A stretch of DNA of 64,000 bases, taken from Fodinibius sp. Rm-B-1B1-1. GTDB taxonomy: Bacteria; Bacteroidota; Rhodothermia; Balneolales; Balneolaceae. Below, piece after piece: positions 19,150-28,888 of this stretch. Each line of letters begins with the position of its first letter. The stretch's first letter is position 1. The notes beneath the pieces are model-generated. The model was not told the DNA's origin. It saw only the letters and a program-made list of their open reading frames with translations, and ran no database searches. The stretch spans positions 248,001 to 312,000 of the forward strand of contig NZ_JBCFYD010000002.1 of NCBI RefSeq assembly GCF_038594945.1, read 5' to 3'. The position numbers and the translations under genes are program-made.

Positions 19150-20448
19150 CTACGCGGTTACAAAATCATAAAGAGGAAAGTCATTACAGAGTTCTGAAAC
19201 CTCTTTTTTAACGTTGTTAATGGTTGATTCTTCTTCGGGGTTTTGGAGAACTCTGTCGATAAGTTCAGCAATTTTGCGAAACTCATCAGTACCTAATCCG
19301 CGGGTGGTCATTGCCGGTGACCCAATACGAATGCCGGAAGTAACAAACGGACTTTCAGTATCAAAGGGTACCATGTTTTTATTTAGCGTGATATTGGCTT
19401 TTTCAAGCGCCTGTTCTGCTACTTTTCCAGTTAGTCCCTTATTGCGGAGATCAATAAGAATTAAATGGTTGTCTGTACCACCGCTAACAAGGTCGTAATC
19501 CATGTTAAGGAACGAGTCAGCCAAGGCCTGAGCATTGGCCTTTACGTTTTGCTGGTAGTCTTTGAAATCATCTTTCAGTGCTTCTTTGAACGAAACTGCT
19601 TTGGATGCTATCACATGCATGAGTGGTCCACCTTGGGTACCGGGAAAGACGCCGGAATCAAGAATTTCACTCCAATTCTTAGTTCGTCCAGATTTGCGTG
19701 CCGTAACGCCAAGCGTATTTTCCCCATCTTCACCAAGCAAAATCATGCCGCCCCGAGGTCCGCGCAGTGTTTTATGCGTGGTCGTTGTTACGACGTGACA
19801 GTAGGGTAGGGGATTATTTAGTAATCCGGCTGCAATCAGCCCGGCAGTGTGTGCCATATCCATCCAAAGATATGCGCCGACTTCATCGGCAATTTCGCGG
19901 AATGCTTTGTAATTAAAGTCACGGGGATAAGCCGAAGCTCCGATTGAAATAAGTTTAGGCTGAACTTCTTTGGCTTTCTTTCGGACCTCTTCGAGATCAA
20001 TACGACCGGTTTCTTTGTCTACACCATAAAATTCGGAGTTGTATAAAATACCAGAGAAGTTAACCGGGGATCCATGGGTAAGGTGTCCGCCGTGTGATAA
20101 GTTAAGTCCCAATAGGGTTTCGCCGGGTTCCATGAACGTGAGATACACAGCGGCATTAGCTTGAGCACCGGAGTGAGGTTGCACATTAACCCACGAAGCG
20201 CCAAAGAGTTTTTTTGCTCGTTCCCGGGCAAGTTCTTCTACCTTATCTACTACTTCACAACCGCCATAATATCGCTTGCCGGGCAGGCCTTCGGCATATT
20301 TATTAGTAAGCGTAGAGCCCATGGCCTCCATAACAGCTTTGGAAGCGAAGTTTTCGGAGGCGATCAGTTCTAAATTATCATTTTGGCGTTCTTTTTCCTC
20401 AGCTAAGAGCTCAAAAATTTCTGAGTCTCGATCAGATAGAGATTGCAT
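19150..20448 (-). CDS. glyA: Serine hydroxymethyltransferase
   Basis: PLP enzyme that interconverts serine and glycine with transfer of a one-carbon unit to tetrahydrofolate. The PLP lysine is K226 in [45 protein letters not shown] and [12 protein letters not shown] are family signatures. Length 432 is normal. It is the middle gene of rpiB-glyA-tatC, starting 4 bp after the rpiB stop. Confidence 0.97.
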   Translation of the reverse strand: MQSLSDRDSEIFELLAEEKERQNDNLELIASENFASKAVMEAMGSTLTNKYAEGLPGKRYYGGCEVVDKVEELARERAKKLFGASWVNVQPHSGAQANAAVYLTFMEPGETLLGLNLSHGGHLTHGSPVNFSGILYNSEFYGVDKETGRIDLEEVRKKAKEVQPKLISIGASAYPRDFNYKAFREIADEVGAYLWMDMAHTAGLIAAGLLNNPLPYCHVVTTTTHKTLRGPRGGMILLGEDGENTLGVTARKSGRTKNWSEILDSGVFPGTQGGPLMHVIASKAVSFKEALKDDFKDYQQNVKANAQALADSFLNMDYDLVSGGTDNHLILIDLRNKGLTGKVAEQALEKANITLNKNMVPFDTESPFVTSGIRIGSPAMTTRGLGTDEFRKIAELIDRVLQNPEEESTINNVKKEVSELCNDFPLYDFVTA

Positions 20449-20452
20449 AGGA

Positions 20453-20896
20453 TTATTTTTTATCGGTTAAATCATGGATTTTGTTAACACGGCGTTCATG
20501 GCGGCCTCCATCAAACTCGGTATCGAGCCAGATTTGGACCACTTTTTTAAGATTTTTATCACTCAGTTGGCGTCCGGGCAGACACAAAATATTGGCATTG
20601 TTGTGCTGTCGAGTCATCTTGGCTGAATTATCATCGTAGACAAGAGCGGCGCGCACATTTTGATATTTGTTGGCTGTCATGCACATCCCCTGACCACTTC
20701 CACAAACAAGAATACCTTTATCATGTTCGCCTGCATCAACTTTTTCGGCGACTTGTACGGCATAGTCAGGATAATCAACAGATTCATCAGAGTGTGTCCC
20801 AAAATCTACCGGCATGTGCCCCATTTCTTCGAGCAAAGTCTTCACTTTTTCTTTAGCATCAAAACCGGCATGGTCGCTGGCTATTGGGATGATCAT
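20453..20896 (-). CDS. rpiB: Ribose-5-phosphate isomerase B
   Basis: Interconverts ribose 5-phosphate and ribulose 5-phosphate. The N-terminal [16 protein letters not shown], the catalytic cysteine C65 in [11 protein letters not shown], and [17 protein letters not shown] with the usual His residues are present. At 147 residues it is the normal RpiB size. It is the first gene of the rpiB-glyA-tatC unit, with 137 bp upstream for its promoter. Confidence 0.96.
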   Translation of the reverse strand: MIIPIASDHAGFDAKEKVKTLLEEMGHMPVDFGTHSDESVDYPDYAVQVAEKVDAGEHDKGILVCGSGQGMCMTANKYQNVRAALVYDDNSAKMTRQHNNANILCLPGRQLSDKNLKKVVQIWLDTEFDGGRHERRVNKIHDLTDKK

Positions 20897-21033
20897 AATA
20901 ACATGAAATTTACTTGTAATTTGCGTTGGTTAAATATCCGTAAATTACGCCTTATTAAAAAGGGATGGTATAGATTAAGTAGGATCAGGATGTAGGCAAA
21001 AAAGGAGATCGTTTTAGATACTGGTTGATTGTC

Positions 21034-21717
21034 TTATTGTCCTTGCGTCAGGGCATAGATCAGGATGTTTGTGCCCATTTGAAGTGCTTGTTCTCGAATT
21101 GCTGCGGGATCATTGTGAATATCGGGATTGGCCCAGCCATCCCCCAAATTGGTTTCATACGTGTAAAACAGGGCCAGTCTGCCGTCTAAGAAAATGCCAA
21201 ATCCCTGGGGAGGTTTTCCATCGTGTTCATGAATTTTTGGCAAACCTTCATCAAAAGAAAATACCTGGTGATATATGGGGTGAGCAAAGGGTAGTTCAAC
21301 CAGTTTCTCGTTAGGAAATACTTGTTGGATTACTTCCCTAAAATGTTCATCAAGGCCGTAATCATCATCCACATACAAAAATCCACCATTGTGTAAGTAG
21401 TCTCGAAGGTTGGAGGCTTCGGCCTGATTCAATGTGATATTGCCATGACCAGTTAAAAATGCAAAAGGATAATCAAATAAGTCGGGGCTGCCAACTTCTA
21501 CATCATCATACTCTGGATTGATGGCGATGGGAACGTGTTGGCGAGCAAATTCGGCTAAATTTCGTAGGGATGATGGATTATTATACCAGTCTCCGCCGCC
21601 ACTGTATTTTATGCGGGCAAGGTTAAATGAGTTAGTGTCTTGAGCTGCAGCCGGCCATGAGAAACTGATAGCCAAGAGCAACAGAAGCACAAAAATAATG
21701 AGAGATTGACGTATCAT
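21034..21717 (-). CDS. DUF4159-domain secreted protein
   Basis: A 227-residue protein with an N-terminal signal (to about AAAQ, residue 25) followed by a DUF4159 domain, recognisable by ARIKYSGGGDWYNNPSSL, FLTGHGNITLNQAEASNLRD and the YVDDDYGLDEHFR segment. DUF4159 is thought to have a glutamine-amidotransferase-like fold, but no enzymatic role is established. It is the last gene of a TonB receptor/DUF4249/DUF4159 operon, 8 bp after the DUF4249 gene. Confidence 0.85.
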   Translation of the reverse strand: MIRQSLIIFVLLLLLAISFSWPAAAQDTNSFNLARIKYSGGGDWYNNPSSLRNLAEFARQHVPIAINPEYDDVEVGSPDLFDYPFAFLTGHGNITLNQAEASNLRDYLHNGGFLYVDDDYGLDEHFREVIQQVFPNEKLVELPFAHPIYHQVFSFDEGLPKIHEHDGKPPQGFGIFLDGRLALFYTYETNLGDGWANPDIHNDPAAIREQALQMGTNILIYALTQGQ

Positions 21718-21725
21718 AAAATGAG

Positions 21726-22610
21726 TTATGGTCGAGCAATAAAAGTTCCATTGGTATCGCTGGACATACTTCCAAAAACACCAATACCGCCATTTACATT
21801 ATAACGGATATTTTGAATTTCTCCGGGAGAAAGTGTAGTACCGCCAGCTTGTGTACCATGTGATCGAAGAAAATCATATAAATTATCATCAATTGCATTG
21901 GTGATAATATTGTTGGGACCGTAAAATGCAACCCCAATCCAGGGTAACCGGAGTGTAATAGTGCCATCCTCGTTAATTTCAAAATTTCCTTCATTAACGA
22001 TGCCAGATGAGTTAATATAGAATTCCTCTATGTCCGTATCTTCATCATCAACTTGGTCGGCATAGAAAGGTGTAAGGGCATTGGTACTGGGATCTAATGC
22101 ATTTACCGTAAAGACAAAGTAGGTTTGACGATCGGTAATATAGGAACTGGGAGTCGTTGTCAGTTCTACCTGTTCAGGACTTTGGTACACATAGCGGGGT
22201 TCTAATTCATTGATTGTTTCAAAGTTTCCGGGTACATAAGTGGTAGAAGTAACTTCTCTGCCGTTTTGGGTAGTGACTGAAAGGCGATATAGTTGTGCGG
22301 CCTGTATTGTTATACTATCAGTTGGGATATAGATTCCTGGTTGCTCCTGTATATATTGATATCGTTCGGCAACAGTGCTATCAGGATTTAGTTTTTGGAT
22401 TTCAACAGAGGCCCCGGATACGGTATTGTTTTCAAAGCTATAGGATTCTTCAATCGGACTGGTTGTTGAAACACGTACTTGTTGCAGGTTACCATTTGCA
22501 ACCAGATACGATTCTACTACATAATACTCTTCATACTCATCTTGTTCATAGAGCTCACAGCCCGAGAGTGTAGTTAACAAAACGGTTATAAGAATGATAA
22601 ATTTATCCAT
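21726..22610 (-). CDS. DUF4249 lipoprotein, partner of the TonB receptor
   Basis: A 294-residue lipoprotein with lipobox LSGC at residues 15-18 and the DUF4249 layout: an N-terminal VVESYLVANGNLQQVRVSTT strand pair, ASVEIQ, the GREVTSTTYVP segment, and a C-terminal GVFGSMSSDTNGTFI. DUF4249 genes almost always follow a carboxypeptidase-regulatory TonB receptor, as here (3-bp gap), and are thought to be its surface partner. The ligand is unknown. A homologous C-terminal fragment lies at 25000-25071. Confidence 0.88.
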   Translation of the reverse strand: MDKFIILITVLLTTLSGCELYEQDEYEEYYVVESYLVANGNLQQVRVSTTSPIEESYSFENNTVSGASVEIQKLNPDSTVAERYQYIQEQPGIYIPTDSITIQAAQLYRLSVTTQNGREVTSTTYVPGNFETINELEPRYVYQSPEQVELTTTPSSYITDRQTYFVFTVNALDPSTNALTPFYADQVDDEDTDIEEFYINSSGIVNEGNFEINEDGTITLRLPWIGVAFYGPNNIITNAIDDNLYDFLRSHGTQAGGTTLSPGEIQNIRYNVNGGIGVFGSMSSDTNGTFIARP

Positions 22611-22613
22611 AGC

Positions 22614-24881
22614 CTAAAATTCCACAGTGTATGAAAGGGTTGGTAAAATGGGGAGAAGGGTTATCGCTTCTCGCTCGGCGGGATTTTCTTCTAAGTTGTA
22701 ATTGTAAAACCAGACATTGCGCCGAGAATAAGCATTAATAACCTGGAATTGCCATTCGGCTTCACCGATCCCAAAAAAGGTTCCCTGTCGACTAAAGCTG
22801 ATATCGAGTCGGTTGTAATCTGGGAGCCGAGAAGCATTGACGCGCCCAACGATCAGCTGGTCAAAGCTAAGGCCGGATGTAGGCACATCAAAAGCGGTCG
22901 TTCTGCCCAATGGTTTGGTATATGCTTGACCTGTAGCATAATTGAAGCTTACCGTTGTTGCCCAGCGGTTGCTAATATCGTATTGCAGAACGATGTTCAG
23001 GTCGTGTATACGGTCGTATTTTGGGGGATAATATCGTGCTGTGCCTTGGTCTAAAATTGAATCGTTAAAGTTGGGGAATTTGCGTCTCGTTACGCTAAAG
23101 GTATAGCCCGCAAAGCCGGTAAGCCGCCCGATTTGTCGTTCAAAAAACAGCTCAGCACCGTATGCGTATCCATCGCCAAATCGGAATATTTCCTCATAGG
23201 GTAGGCCCGCTTGATCAGGAAGAAAGGGGTCGAGTTCAAAAAGGTCATTCATAGACCGGTAATATAATTCTAAATCCAATCCATACCCCTCCCAGGGAAT
23301 AGTTTTAGCTCCCAGTACATATTGATCACCATAGGCCGGCGGTACGCCGTCATCTGTAGTAAGCCATACATCAAAACCAGAAAATGCTTCGTTGGATATT
23401 AAGGTTAAAAACTGGTTATACCGTCCGTAGGCGGCTTGCAGGCGAACCCGATCGGTAGGGCGGTATTCCAGCGACATGCGGGGTTCCAACCGCGCGTATT
23501 GGCCTTCAGTGAACCCCTCCAAGCGCAGTCCGGGGGTGACAATCCATTGATCATTGATGCTCCATTTGTCTTGGAGGTATAGCGAGCCATATTGGGTTTG
23601 AATGCGAGAGCTAAACGTATCTTCGCCGTCAAATTGGTCTTGCAATTTCAGGGTTAGGTTGCCAATCCAGAAACCAGATGAAATTTCGTGATCATTGTTA
23701 GGTAAGTATTCGATATCACCTTTCAGGGAAAAATCATAAATATTGTTGGAGCGGTCGATGGGGGTAGAGGCCAAATTTATTGACGGATAGTTGAAATAGC
23801 GCGATCCGGTCAAAGTAAAGTTTGAGAAAACCTTATCCGAAAAGATATGCGTCCACGTTGAACTAAGGGTTTGATTCCCGTAGTTCAGGTCAATACCGGC
23901 ATCCGTAGCAAAAGGAAATTTGAGGTTATCTGAGCCGGTATAAAAGGCAAGTGAGATTTTATCATTAGGCCCGGCATTATAGTTTAGTTTCCCATTTAAA
24001 TCTAAAAAGTAAAAGCTTTCGGGGATATTTTCGGAGGTACTTTGTAGTATAGCAAGGGCCGGTTCAAGCGTTGACCGGCGCACGGCAAACATGTAAGAGC
24101 CGTTTTCGTTGGCGAAAGGTCCTTCTACAGAAGCGCGTGACGAAAGCAATCCCATGGTGACCGACCCCTGAAATTCGTTTCGATTTCCATCTTTATTAAA
24201 GATAGTGAGCACCGATCCGAGACGTCCCCCATATTGAGCGGGATATCCCCCTTTATAGAGTCGTACATCTTTTACGGCATCGGGATTGAAAGTTGAAAAG
24301 AAGCCAAAAAAGTGGGAGGGGTTATAAACTGTAGTTCTGTCGAGCAGAATCAGCGTTTGATCGGGACTTCCGCCACGAATATAGAGTCCGCTGGAAAAAT
24401 CAGATGCTGCTTTGACACCGGGCAGTAGCTGTAGGGATCGAAAAACATCGGTTTGTCCGACCGAGGGGAGGTCGTTAATAAGTTGGGTTTGAAGCTGTGC
24501 AATACCAATATCTCGTTGCTCTTCTTGCTCCCGCTTTGATTCTACGACTACTTCCTCAAGTTGAACTCCCTGAGGCTGAAGCTTAATATCAAGCCGCAGG
24601 TTTTGCCCTGGATCAAGGGAAATCTCCTGCTCATACTGCTGATACCCCACATAGGTCGCAATAACAGTGTAGGTGCCGGGATCAATACCTTGGAGAGAAA
24701 AATACCCTGATGTGTTCGAAGAGGTACCCTTGCGACTGTCTTTAAGTGCTACGTTTGCCGATATTAAGGTTTCGCCTGTCTTGGAATCCGAAATATACCC
24801 GTTAATAGAAGCCGATTGTTGCCCCCAAACGGTGATGGGGATAAGGATAAAAATGAGAACAGCAAATGAGAAATATTTCAA
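22614..24881 (-). CDS. TonB-dependent receptor with carboxypeptidase-regulatory domain
   Basis: A 755-residue outer-membrane transporter. After a signal peptide come a carboxypeptidase-D regulatory-like domain (INGYISDSKTGETLISANVA, about residues 26-110), a TonB plug (LPSVGQTDVFRSLQLLPGV, then YIRGGSPDQTLILLDRTTVY), and a beta-barrel ending in TLSYTVEF with the expected terminal Phe. It starts with TTG at 24881, because the frame meets a stop 24 bp upstream and no ATG precedes the signal peptide. It heads the operon with DUF4249 and DUF4159. The substrate cannot be inferred. Confidence 0.9.
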   Translation of the reverse strand: MKYFSFAVLIFILIPITVWGQQSASINGYISDSKTGETLISANVALKDSRKGTSSNTSGYFSLQGIDPGTYTVIATYVGYQQYEQEISLDPGQNLRLDIKLQPQGVQLEEVVVESKREQEEQRDIGIAQLQTQLINDLPSVGQTDVFRSLQLLPGVKAASDFSSGLYIRGGSPDQTLILLDRTTVYNPSHFFGFFSTFNPDAVKDVRLYKGGYPAQYGGRLGSVLTIFNKDGNRNEFQGSVTMGLLSSRASVEGPFANENGSYMFAVRRSTLEPALAILQSTSENIPESFYFLDLNGKLNYNAGPNDKISLAFYTGSDNLKFPFATDAGIDLNYGNQTLSSTWTHIFSDKVFSNFTLTGSRYFNYPSINLASTPIDRSNNIYDFSLKGDIEYLPNNDHEISSGFWIGNLTLKLQDQFDGEDTFSSRIQTQYGSLYLQDKWSINDQWIVTPGLRLEGFTEGQYARLEPRMSLEYRPTDRVRLQAAYGRYNQFLTLISNEAFSGFDVWLTTDDGVPPAYGDQYVLGAKTIPWEGYGLDLELYYRSMNDLFELDPFLPDQAGLPYEEIFRFGDGYAYGAELFFERQIGRLTGFAGYTFSVTRRKFPNFNDSILDQGTARYYPPKYDRIHDLNIVLQYDISNRWATTVSFNYATGQAYTKPLGRTTAFDVPTSGLSFDQLIVGRVNASRLPDYNRLDISFSRQGTFFGIGEAEWQFQVINAYSRRNVWFYNYNLEENPAEREAITLLPILPTLSYTVEF

Positions 24882-25211
24882 GGTAAGATCTTTCGCAGGA
24901 GGTCATTAATTGATGAATGAAGAAATTAATAGTTTTGCATCGGATGGCAAAGGGGAGAGGCGTTAAAATTTTATTAAAAGAAAATGTAGGTGTGAAAAAT
25001 TATTCAGGTCTCAGAATCTCGATCTTATTGGTATCATTGGCCATACTCCCGAATATGCCAAACTTGTGTAGTTAATATGTAGAGAGTTTTTTATGATATG
25101 GCATATCAATAAAACTTTAAGCTTTTTAACTGATTTTTTATTAAAACGGTCATGAAGATTCTTATCTTCAGCTGTTTCATAAATATTTACTGAAAAGAAA
25201 GATAGATAACG
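24882..25211. other. 330-bp region between divergent TonB-receptor and lysAC genes
   Basis: It contains a 72-nt DUF4249 remnant (25000-25071) and otherwise AT-rich sequence that must hold the promoters of both divergent units. No riboswitch-like structure was recognised ahead of the lysine enzyme. Confidence 0.5.
25000..25071 (-). pseudogene. Remnant of a DUF4249 C-terminus
   Basis: The minus strand from 25071 to the stop at 25000 reads LHKFGIFGSMANDTNKIEIL then RPE and stop. The end of the intact DUF4249 protein reads GIGVFGSMSSDTNGTFIARP. The shared GxFGSMxxDTN core in the same C-terminal position shows that this is the tail of a second, otherwise deleted DUF4249 gene. The upstream frame is closed by a stop at 25072-25074. 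It implies that an earlier receptor/DUF4249 unit stood here and was lost or replaced. Confidence 0.7.
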
Positions 25212-27800
25212 ATGTCCGAGGAACGTTCTGGTTGGGTTGTGTTAAAATTTGGTGGTACAAGTGTTTCAACGTTGGAGAACTGGCAAAAAATTGTTTCTGT
25301 AGTAAGAAAACGCAGGGAGGAAGGGTTTAAAGTATGTTTAGTCCATTCGGCCTTGAGTGGGGTATCGAATATTCTTCAGGATATTGTTGAACAGCCCGAC
25401 GAAAATGATTTGATGCAAAAAGTTGAGCAGGTAAAACAAAAGCATATCGATTTAGGAAAAACGCTTGGCATTGATACTGTTGATTTGCTTGCAAATGATT
25501 TTGAAGAGTTGGGACATATTGTAAAGGGTATTGAACTTATTGGAGAAGCGGGATACCGTGTTCATGCCCGTCTGTTGGCGATGGGAGAGCTGATGGCTAC
25601 GAAGCTTGGTACGGCTTACCTGCAGAAAGAATTGGATGAAGCACTATGGCTGGATGCGAGAAATTATATCAAAACGATTATCCGAAAAAATACTACCGAG
25701 CGTTCTCAGATCATTTCAGCGGTAAGTACGACTGATTATGACCAAAATACCGCTGATGCCTTAGACAAGGCAGGTCCAGTTATTGTCACCCAGGGATTTA
25801 TCGGGAGTGATTCCGAAGATAAAACAGTTGTTCTGGGCCGCGGTGGATCGGATGTATCGGCAGCCTATTTTGCTGCAAAAATTGGCGCAGAACGCTTAGA
25901 GATATGGACGGATGTGCCGGGCATGTTTTCGGTGAATCCCCATGCCGTACCTTCGGCGCGACTTTTAAATCACCTTAGTTACGAAGAGGCGCAAGAAATT
26001 GCAACAAATGGTGCTCACGTATTGCATCCGCGGAGTATAATGCCGGCGCGTAAACACCAAATCCCAATTCATGTACGTTGTACACAAAAACCAGAACTAT
26101 CGGGTACTGTTATCTCTGCTGAGGCATCGGAGGATGAAGCATTAGTGAAAGCTATTGCTGTGCGCAGTGATGTGATCTTGGTGAGCATGGAATCGCTGGG
26201 TATGTGGCAAGAGGTTGGTTTTTTGGCTGATGCCTTTGATGTATTCAAGCATTTTGGGTTATCCATTGATTTGGTTTCAACTTCCCAGTCAAATGTTACG
26301 GTTTCTCTTGATCCGGGGTTAAATGATCACTTCCAGGATATCCGGGATGAATTTGTGGAGGATCTGAGGCGTTACTGCGCGGTAGAAGTTATTGAGGATG
26401 TGTCAGCAGTAAGTTTACTGGGACGTCGTATTAGAACTATTTTACATCAGTTAGGGTCAGCTTTTGAAGCATTTCAAGAGCACCAAGTGTACTTGGTTAG
26501 CCAAGCTGCAAATGATCTCAACTTTACATTTGTGGTTGAAAGTGAACAAGTTGACCGACTGGTTCGCAAGCTACACGAGCAGGTGATATTACAGTCTGGA
26601 AACCAAAAGTCATTTGGTCCCACTTGGTCTCAGTTAATGAATGAAGAAAGTGAGTCGAAGGATGACGGTGAAGCATGGTGGAAAGATAAGCGGGGGGAAT
26701 TGCTGACTCTTATGGAGGGTAACGGATCTATGTATATTTATGATACCGACACGGTGAAACGGTATGCAGAGCTTATCCAAAATATTGATGCTGTATCGTT
26801 TGGGCTTTATGCGATGAAAGCAAATGCCAATACAGATATTTTAAAAACGTTTCACGAATTAGGTTTTGGATTCGAGTGCGTATCAATAGGAGAGGTAGAG
26901 AAGGTTTTTGAATTATTTCCTGATTTTGATCCTCAAAAAATATTGTTTACCCCGAACTTTGCGCCGAAGTCGGAGTATGAGAAAGGTATGGAGCTGGGGG
27001 TAAATGTTACGCTTGATAATATTTATCCACTGCAGAAGTGGCCTAAAATATTTAAGGATAAAGAGGTATTTTTACGGATAGACCCCGGACATGGAGGTGG
27101 TCATCATGAGCACGTTAAAACCGGAGGGGTACAATCCAAATTTGGAATACCACGCTTTGAAATTCCGGAACTAAAAGAACTTATTGCGACTCATAATATT
27201 CAGGTGAAAGGGTTACATGCTCATATTGGGAGTGGCATTAAAGACCCACAGTCGTGGAAAGATGTAGCTGTTATTTTGCATAATGTAGCTGAAGATCTTG
27301 GAGGCGTTGATATTCTTGATTTGGGAGGAGGATTTGGAATCAGGGAAAATGAGACACAGGCCGGATTGGATATGAAATCTGTGAACGAATCACTGAATCA
27401 ATTTAAAGAAGCACATCCACAGTATGATCTGTGGGTAGAACCGGGCCGGTTTTTGGTGGCTACCGCCGGGGTGTTGTTAAGTAAGGTAACGCAGCTAAAA
27501 GGAAAAGGGGAGATGCAGTATGTAGGTATCGAAACGGGAATGAATTCGTTTATTCGCCCCGCTCTTTATGGGGCCCGGCATACCATAGTTAATTTATCTA
27601 AGCTCGATCATCCTGCCAACCAAACGGTAAATATCGTTGGCCCTATTTGTGAATCGGGTGATAAATTGGGTATCGACCGGTTGTTTCCAAGTTCTGAGGA
27701 GGGCGATGTTATCTTGGTTGCAAATACTGGTGCGTATGGTAAGGTGATGAGCTCGAATTATAATCTACGGGCACCGGCAGAAGAATACGTGCTTAACTAA
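25212..27800 (+). CDS. lysAC: Bifunctional aspartate kinase / diaminopimelate decarboxylase
   Basis: An 862-residue fusion that carries the first and last steps of lysine synthesis. Residues 10-460 are aspartokinase (VLKFGGTSVSTLENW, VLGRGGSDVSAAYFA, EIWTDVPGMFSVNP, two ACT-like regions after residue 310). Residues about 480-862 are a fold-III PLP decarboxylase with PLP lysine K536 in LYAMKANANTD, plus HAHIGSGI, LDLGGGFGI and the substrate-binding CESGDKLG. The fused form is known in Bacteroidota relatives and some gammaproteobacteria and allows shared feedback control by lysine. The stop overlaps the convergent lipoprotein stop by 4 bp. Confidence 0.95.
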   Translation: MSEERSGWVVLKFGGTSVSTLENWQKIVSVVRKRREEGFKVCLVHSALSGVSNILQDIVEQPDENDLMQKVEQVKQKHIDLGKTLGIDTVDLLANDFEELGHIVKGIELIGEAGYRVHARLLAMGELMATKLGTAYLQKELDEALWLDARNYIKTIIRKNTTERSQIISAVSTTDYDQNTADALDKAGPVIVTQGFIGSDSEDKTVVLGRGGSDVSAAYFAAKIGAERLEIWTDVPGMFSVNPHAVPSARLLNHLSYEEAQEIATNGAHVLHPRSIMPARKHQIPIHVRCTQKPELSGTVISAEASEDEALVKAIAVRSDVILVSMESLGMWQEVGFLADAFDVFKHFGLSIDLVSTSQSNVTVSLDPGLNDHFQDIRDEFVEDLRRYCAVEVIEDVSAVSLLGRRIRTILHQLGSAFEAFQEHQVYLVSQAANDLNFTFVVESEQVDRLVRKLHEQVILQSGNQKSFGPTWSQLMNEESESKDDGEAWWKDKRGELLTLMEGNGSMYIYDTDTVKRYAELIQNIDAVSFGLYAMKANANTDILKTFHELGFGFECVSIGEVEKVFELFPDFDPQKILFTPNFAPKSEYEKGMELGVNVTLDNIYPLQKWPKIFKDKEVFLRIDPGHGGGHHEHVKTGGVQSKFGIPRFEIPELKELIATHNIQVKGLHAHIGSGIKDPQSWKDVAVILHNVAEDLGGVDILDLGGGFGIRENETQAGLDMKSVNESLNQFKEAHPQYDLWVEPGRFLVATAGVLLSKVTQLKGKGEMQYVGIETGMNSFIRPALYGARHTIVNLSKLDHPANQTVNIVGPICESGDKLGIDRLFPSSEEGDVILVANTGAYGKVMSSNYNLRAPAEEYVLN

Positions 27801-28288
27801 AAGTCGGTTTTAATGATTACAAAGTAACGGCGCGGGGGATTCGGTGCAGTTTCCCAGACCAATTCATCATTATACCAAATACGTTCGGCAACGGACCCAC
27901 GGCCCTCGTTATATCCTTGCACTCGCAGCGTATCAAAATCATCGCGATGATTTTCGATGATGGTCCGGGATTCTCCGTCAATAAACTCTCGGTTGGGAAA
28001 TATACGAAGGGCATAGCGATCGGATTCCTCATCGGTATAAAACGAGTATTGATTATTTTCTACCTCAACTAATTCAAATGCTTCTGTTTCTTCATTTTTT
28101 TGCAGATAATAAATGTTAAAAACCGAGAAATATTCGGGATTCAGTACATCTTTTCCTTGCTCATCAACATAACTAATACTTACATCCATCGAAGGGGGAG
28201 AGATATAGTTCGCCTCTCCGCCTATATCACAGCCACTACCTGCTAAAAGGAGAGCAAAAAAGAATATAGAGTGGCATACTTTCATCAT
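27797..28288 (-). CDS. Small lipoprotein of unknown function
   Basis: A 163-residue lipoprotein if started at the ATG at 28288, which places the signal MMKVCHSIFFFALLLAGSGC and its lipobox at the N-terminus; a longer frame from 28318 adds ten polar residues and is less likely. The mature protein has a beta-rich pattern with charged loops and ends in RRYFVIIKTDF. No domain was recognised. It is convergent with lysAC and lies alone. Confidence 0.65.
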   Translation of the reverse strand: MMKVCHSIFFFALLLAGSGCDIGGEANYISPPSMDVSISYVDEQGKDVLNPEYFSVFNIYYLQKNEETEAFELVEVENNQYSFYTDEESDRYALRIFPNREFIDGESRTIIENHRDDFDTLRVQGYNEGRGSVAERIWYNDELVWETAPNPPRRYFVIIKTDF

Positions 28289-28486
28289 ATCAGGAAGTAT
28301 AATATTATCATCAGTCATTAATTAGATTATATAACTTTACGACATAAATCAATATGAAATAAAGTTTGTCCAATGATTGACTTTGGAGGAAAATACCATG
28401 AATTTTACGGGCGTTTGAAATGTTATGGTAATACAATAAAAAGACAAGAAAAGCGTTTATTGTAACCTATAGTTCTTTCACATTTT

Positions 28487-28850
28487 GGGGGTGTAATGGA
28501 TTCGACGGAGTGAGTAGAATCGCAGGCTGCATGCCGAGATTTTGCGATGATCTCGTAAATAATCATCATGCAATTAAATGTAGTTGACAACAACTATTCT
28601 TATAGCTTAGCTGCGTAACGCAGCTAAGCCGTTCCTTCAGCTTCTTGCCTGTCAGTGCTGAATGGAGCGCCGATTATGACAGGATAGCGTACGGCCTGCT
28701 GACTGTCGGACGTACGTAAAACTTTAACAGTCTAGTCTGAAGTTGCCTGTTGCCGGGCGATGCTTCAGGCGAATGATAAACGGCAACTATGCATGTAGAT
28801 GCTTGAACGATATACCATTTCGGACCGGGGTTCGATTCCCCGCACCTCCA
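28487..28850 (+). ncRNA. ssrA: Transfer-messenger RNA (tmRNA)
   Basis: A 364-nt tmRNA that rescues stalled ribosomes and tags the nascent protein. The 5' end GGGGGTG pairs with CACCTCC at 28843-28849 to form the acceptor stem, followed by an unpaired A; CCA is not encoded. The 5' GGATTCGACGG and 3' GGGGTTCGATTCCCC (T-arm) are diagnostic. The tag frame is 28586-28618, after the resume-site word TAGTT, and reads DNNYSYSLAA then TAA. The stop codon forms the 3-nt loop of an 11-bp hairpin (GCTTAGCTGCG / CGCAGCTAAGC). Confidence 0.96.
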
Positions 28851-28856
28851 CTTCCC

Positions 28857-28888
28857 AAGTCTAACCTGTAATAGGGTTAGACTTTTTT
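28857..28888 (+). terminator. Terminator of tmRNA
   Basis: AAGTCTAACC (28857-28866) pairs with GGTTAGACTT (28875-28884), followed by a T run, directly after the mature 3' end of tmRNA. Confidence 0.9.

Noticed and set aside
25072-25211. Lysine riboswitch ahead of lysAC
   Set aside because: No conserved junction or hairpin pattern of the L-box could be seen in this AT-rich leader.
28586-28618. Short frame read as an independent peptide gene
   Set aside because: It is the tag reading frame of tmRNA.
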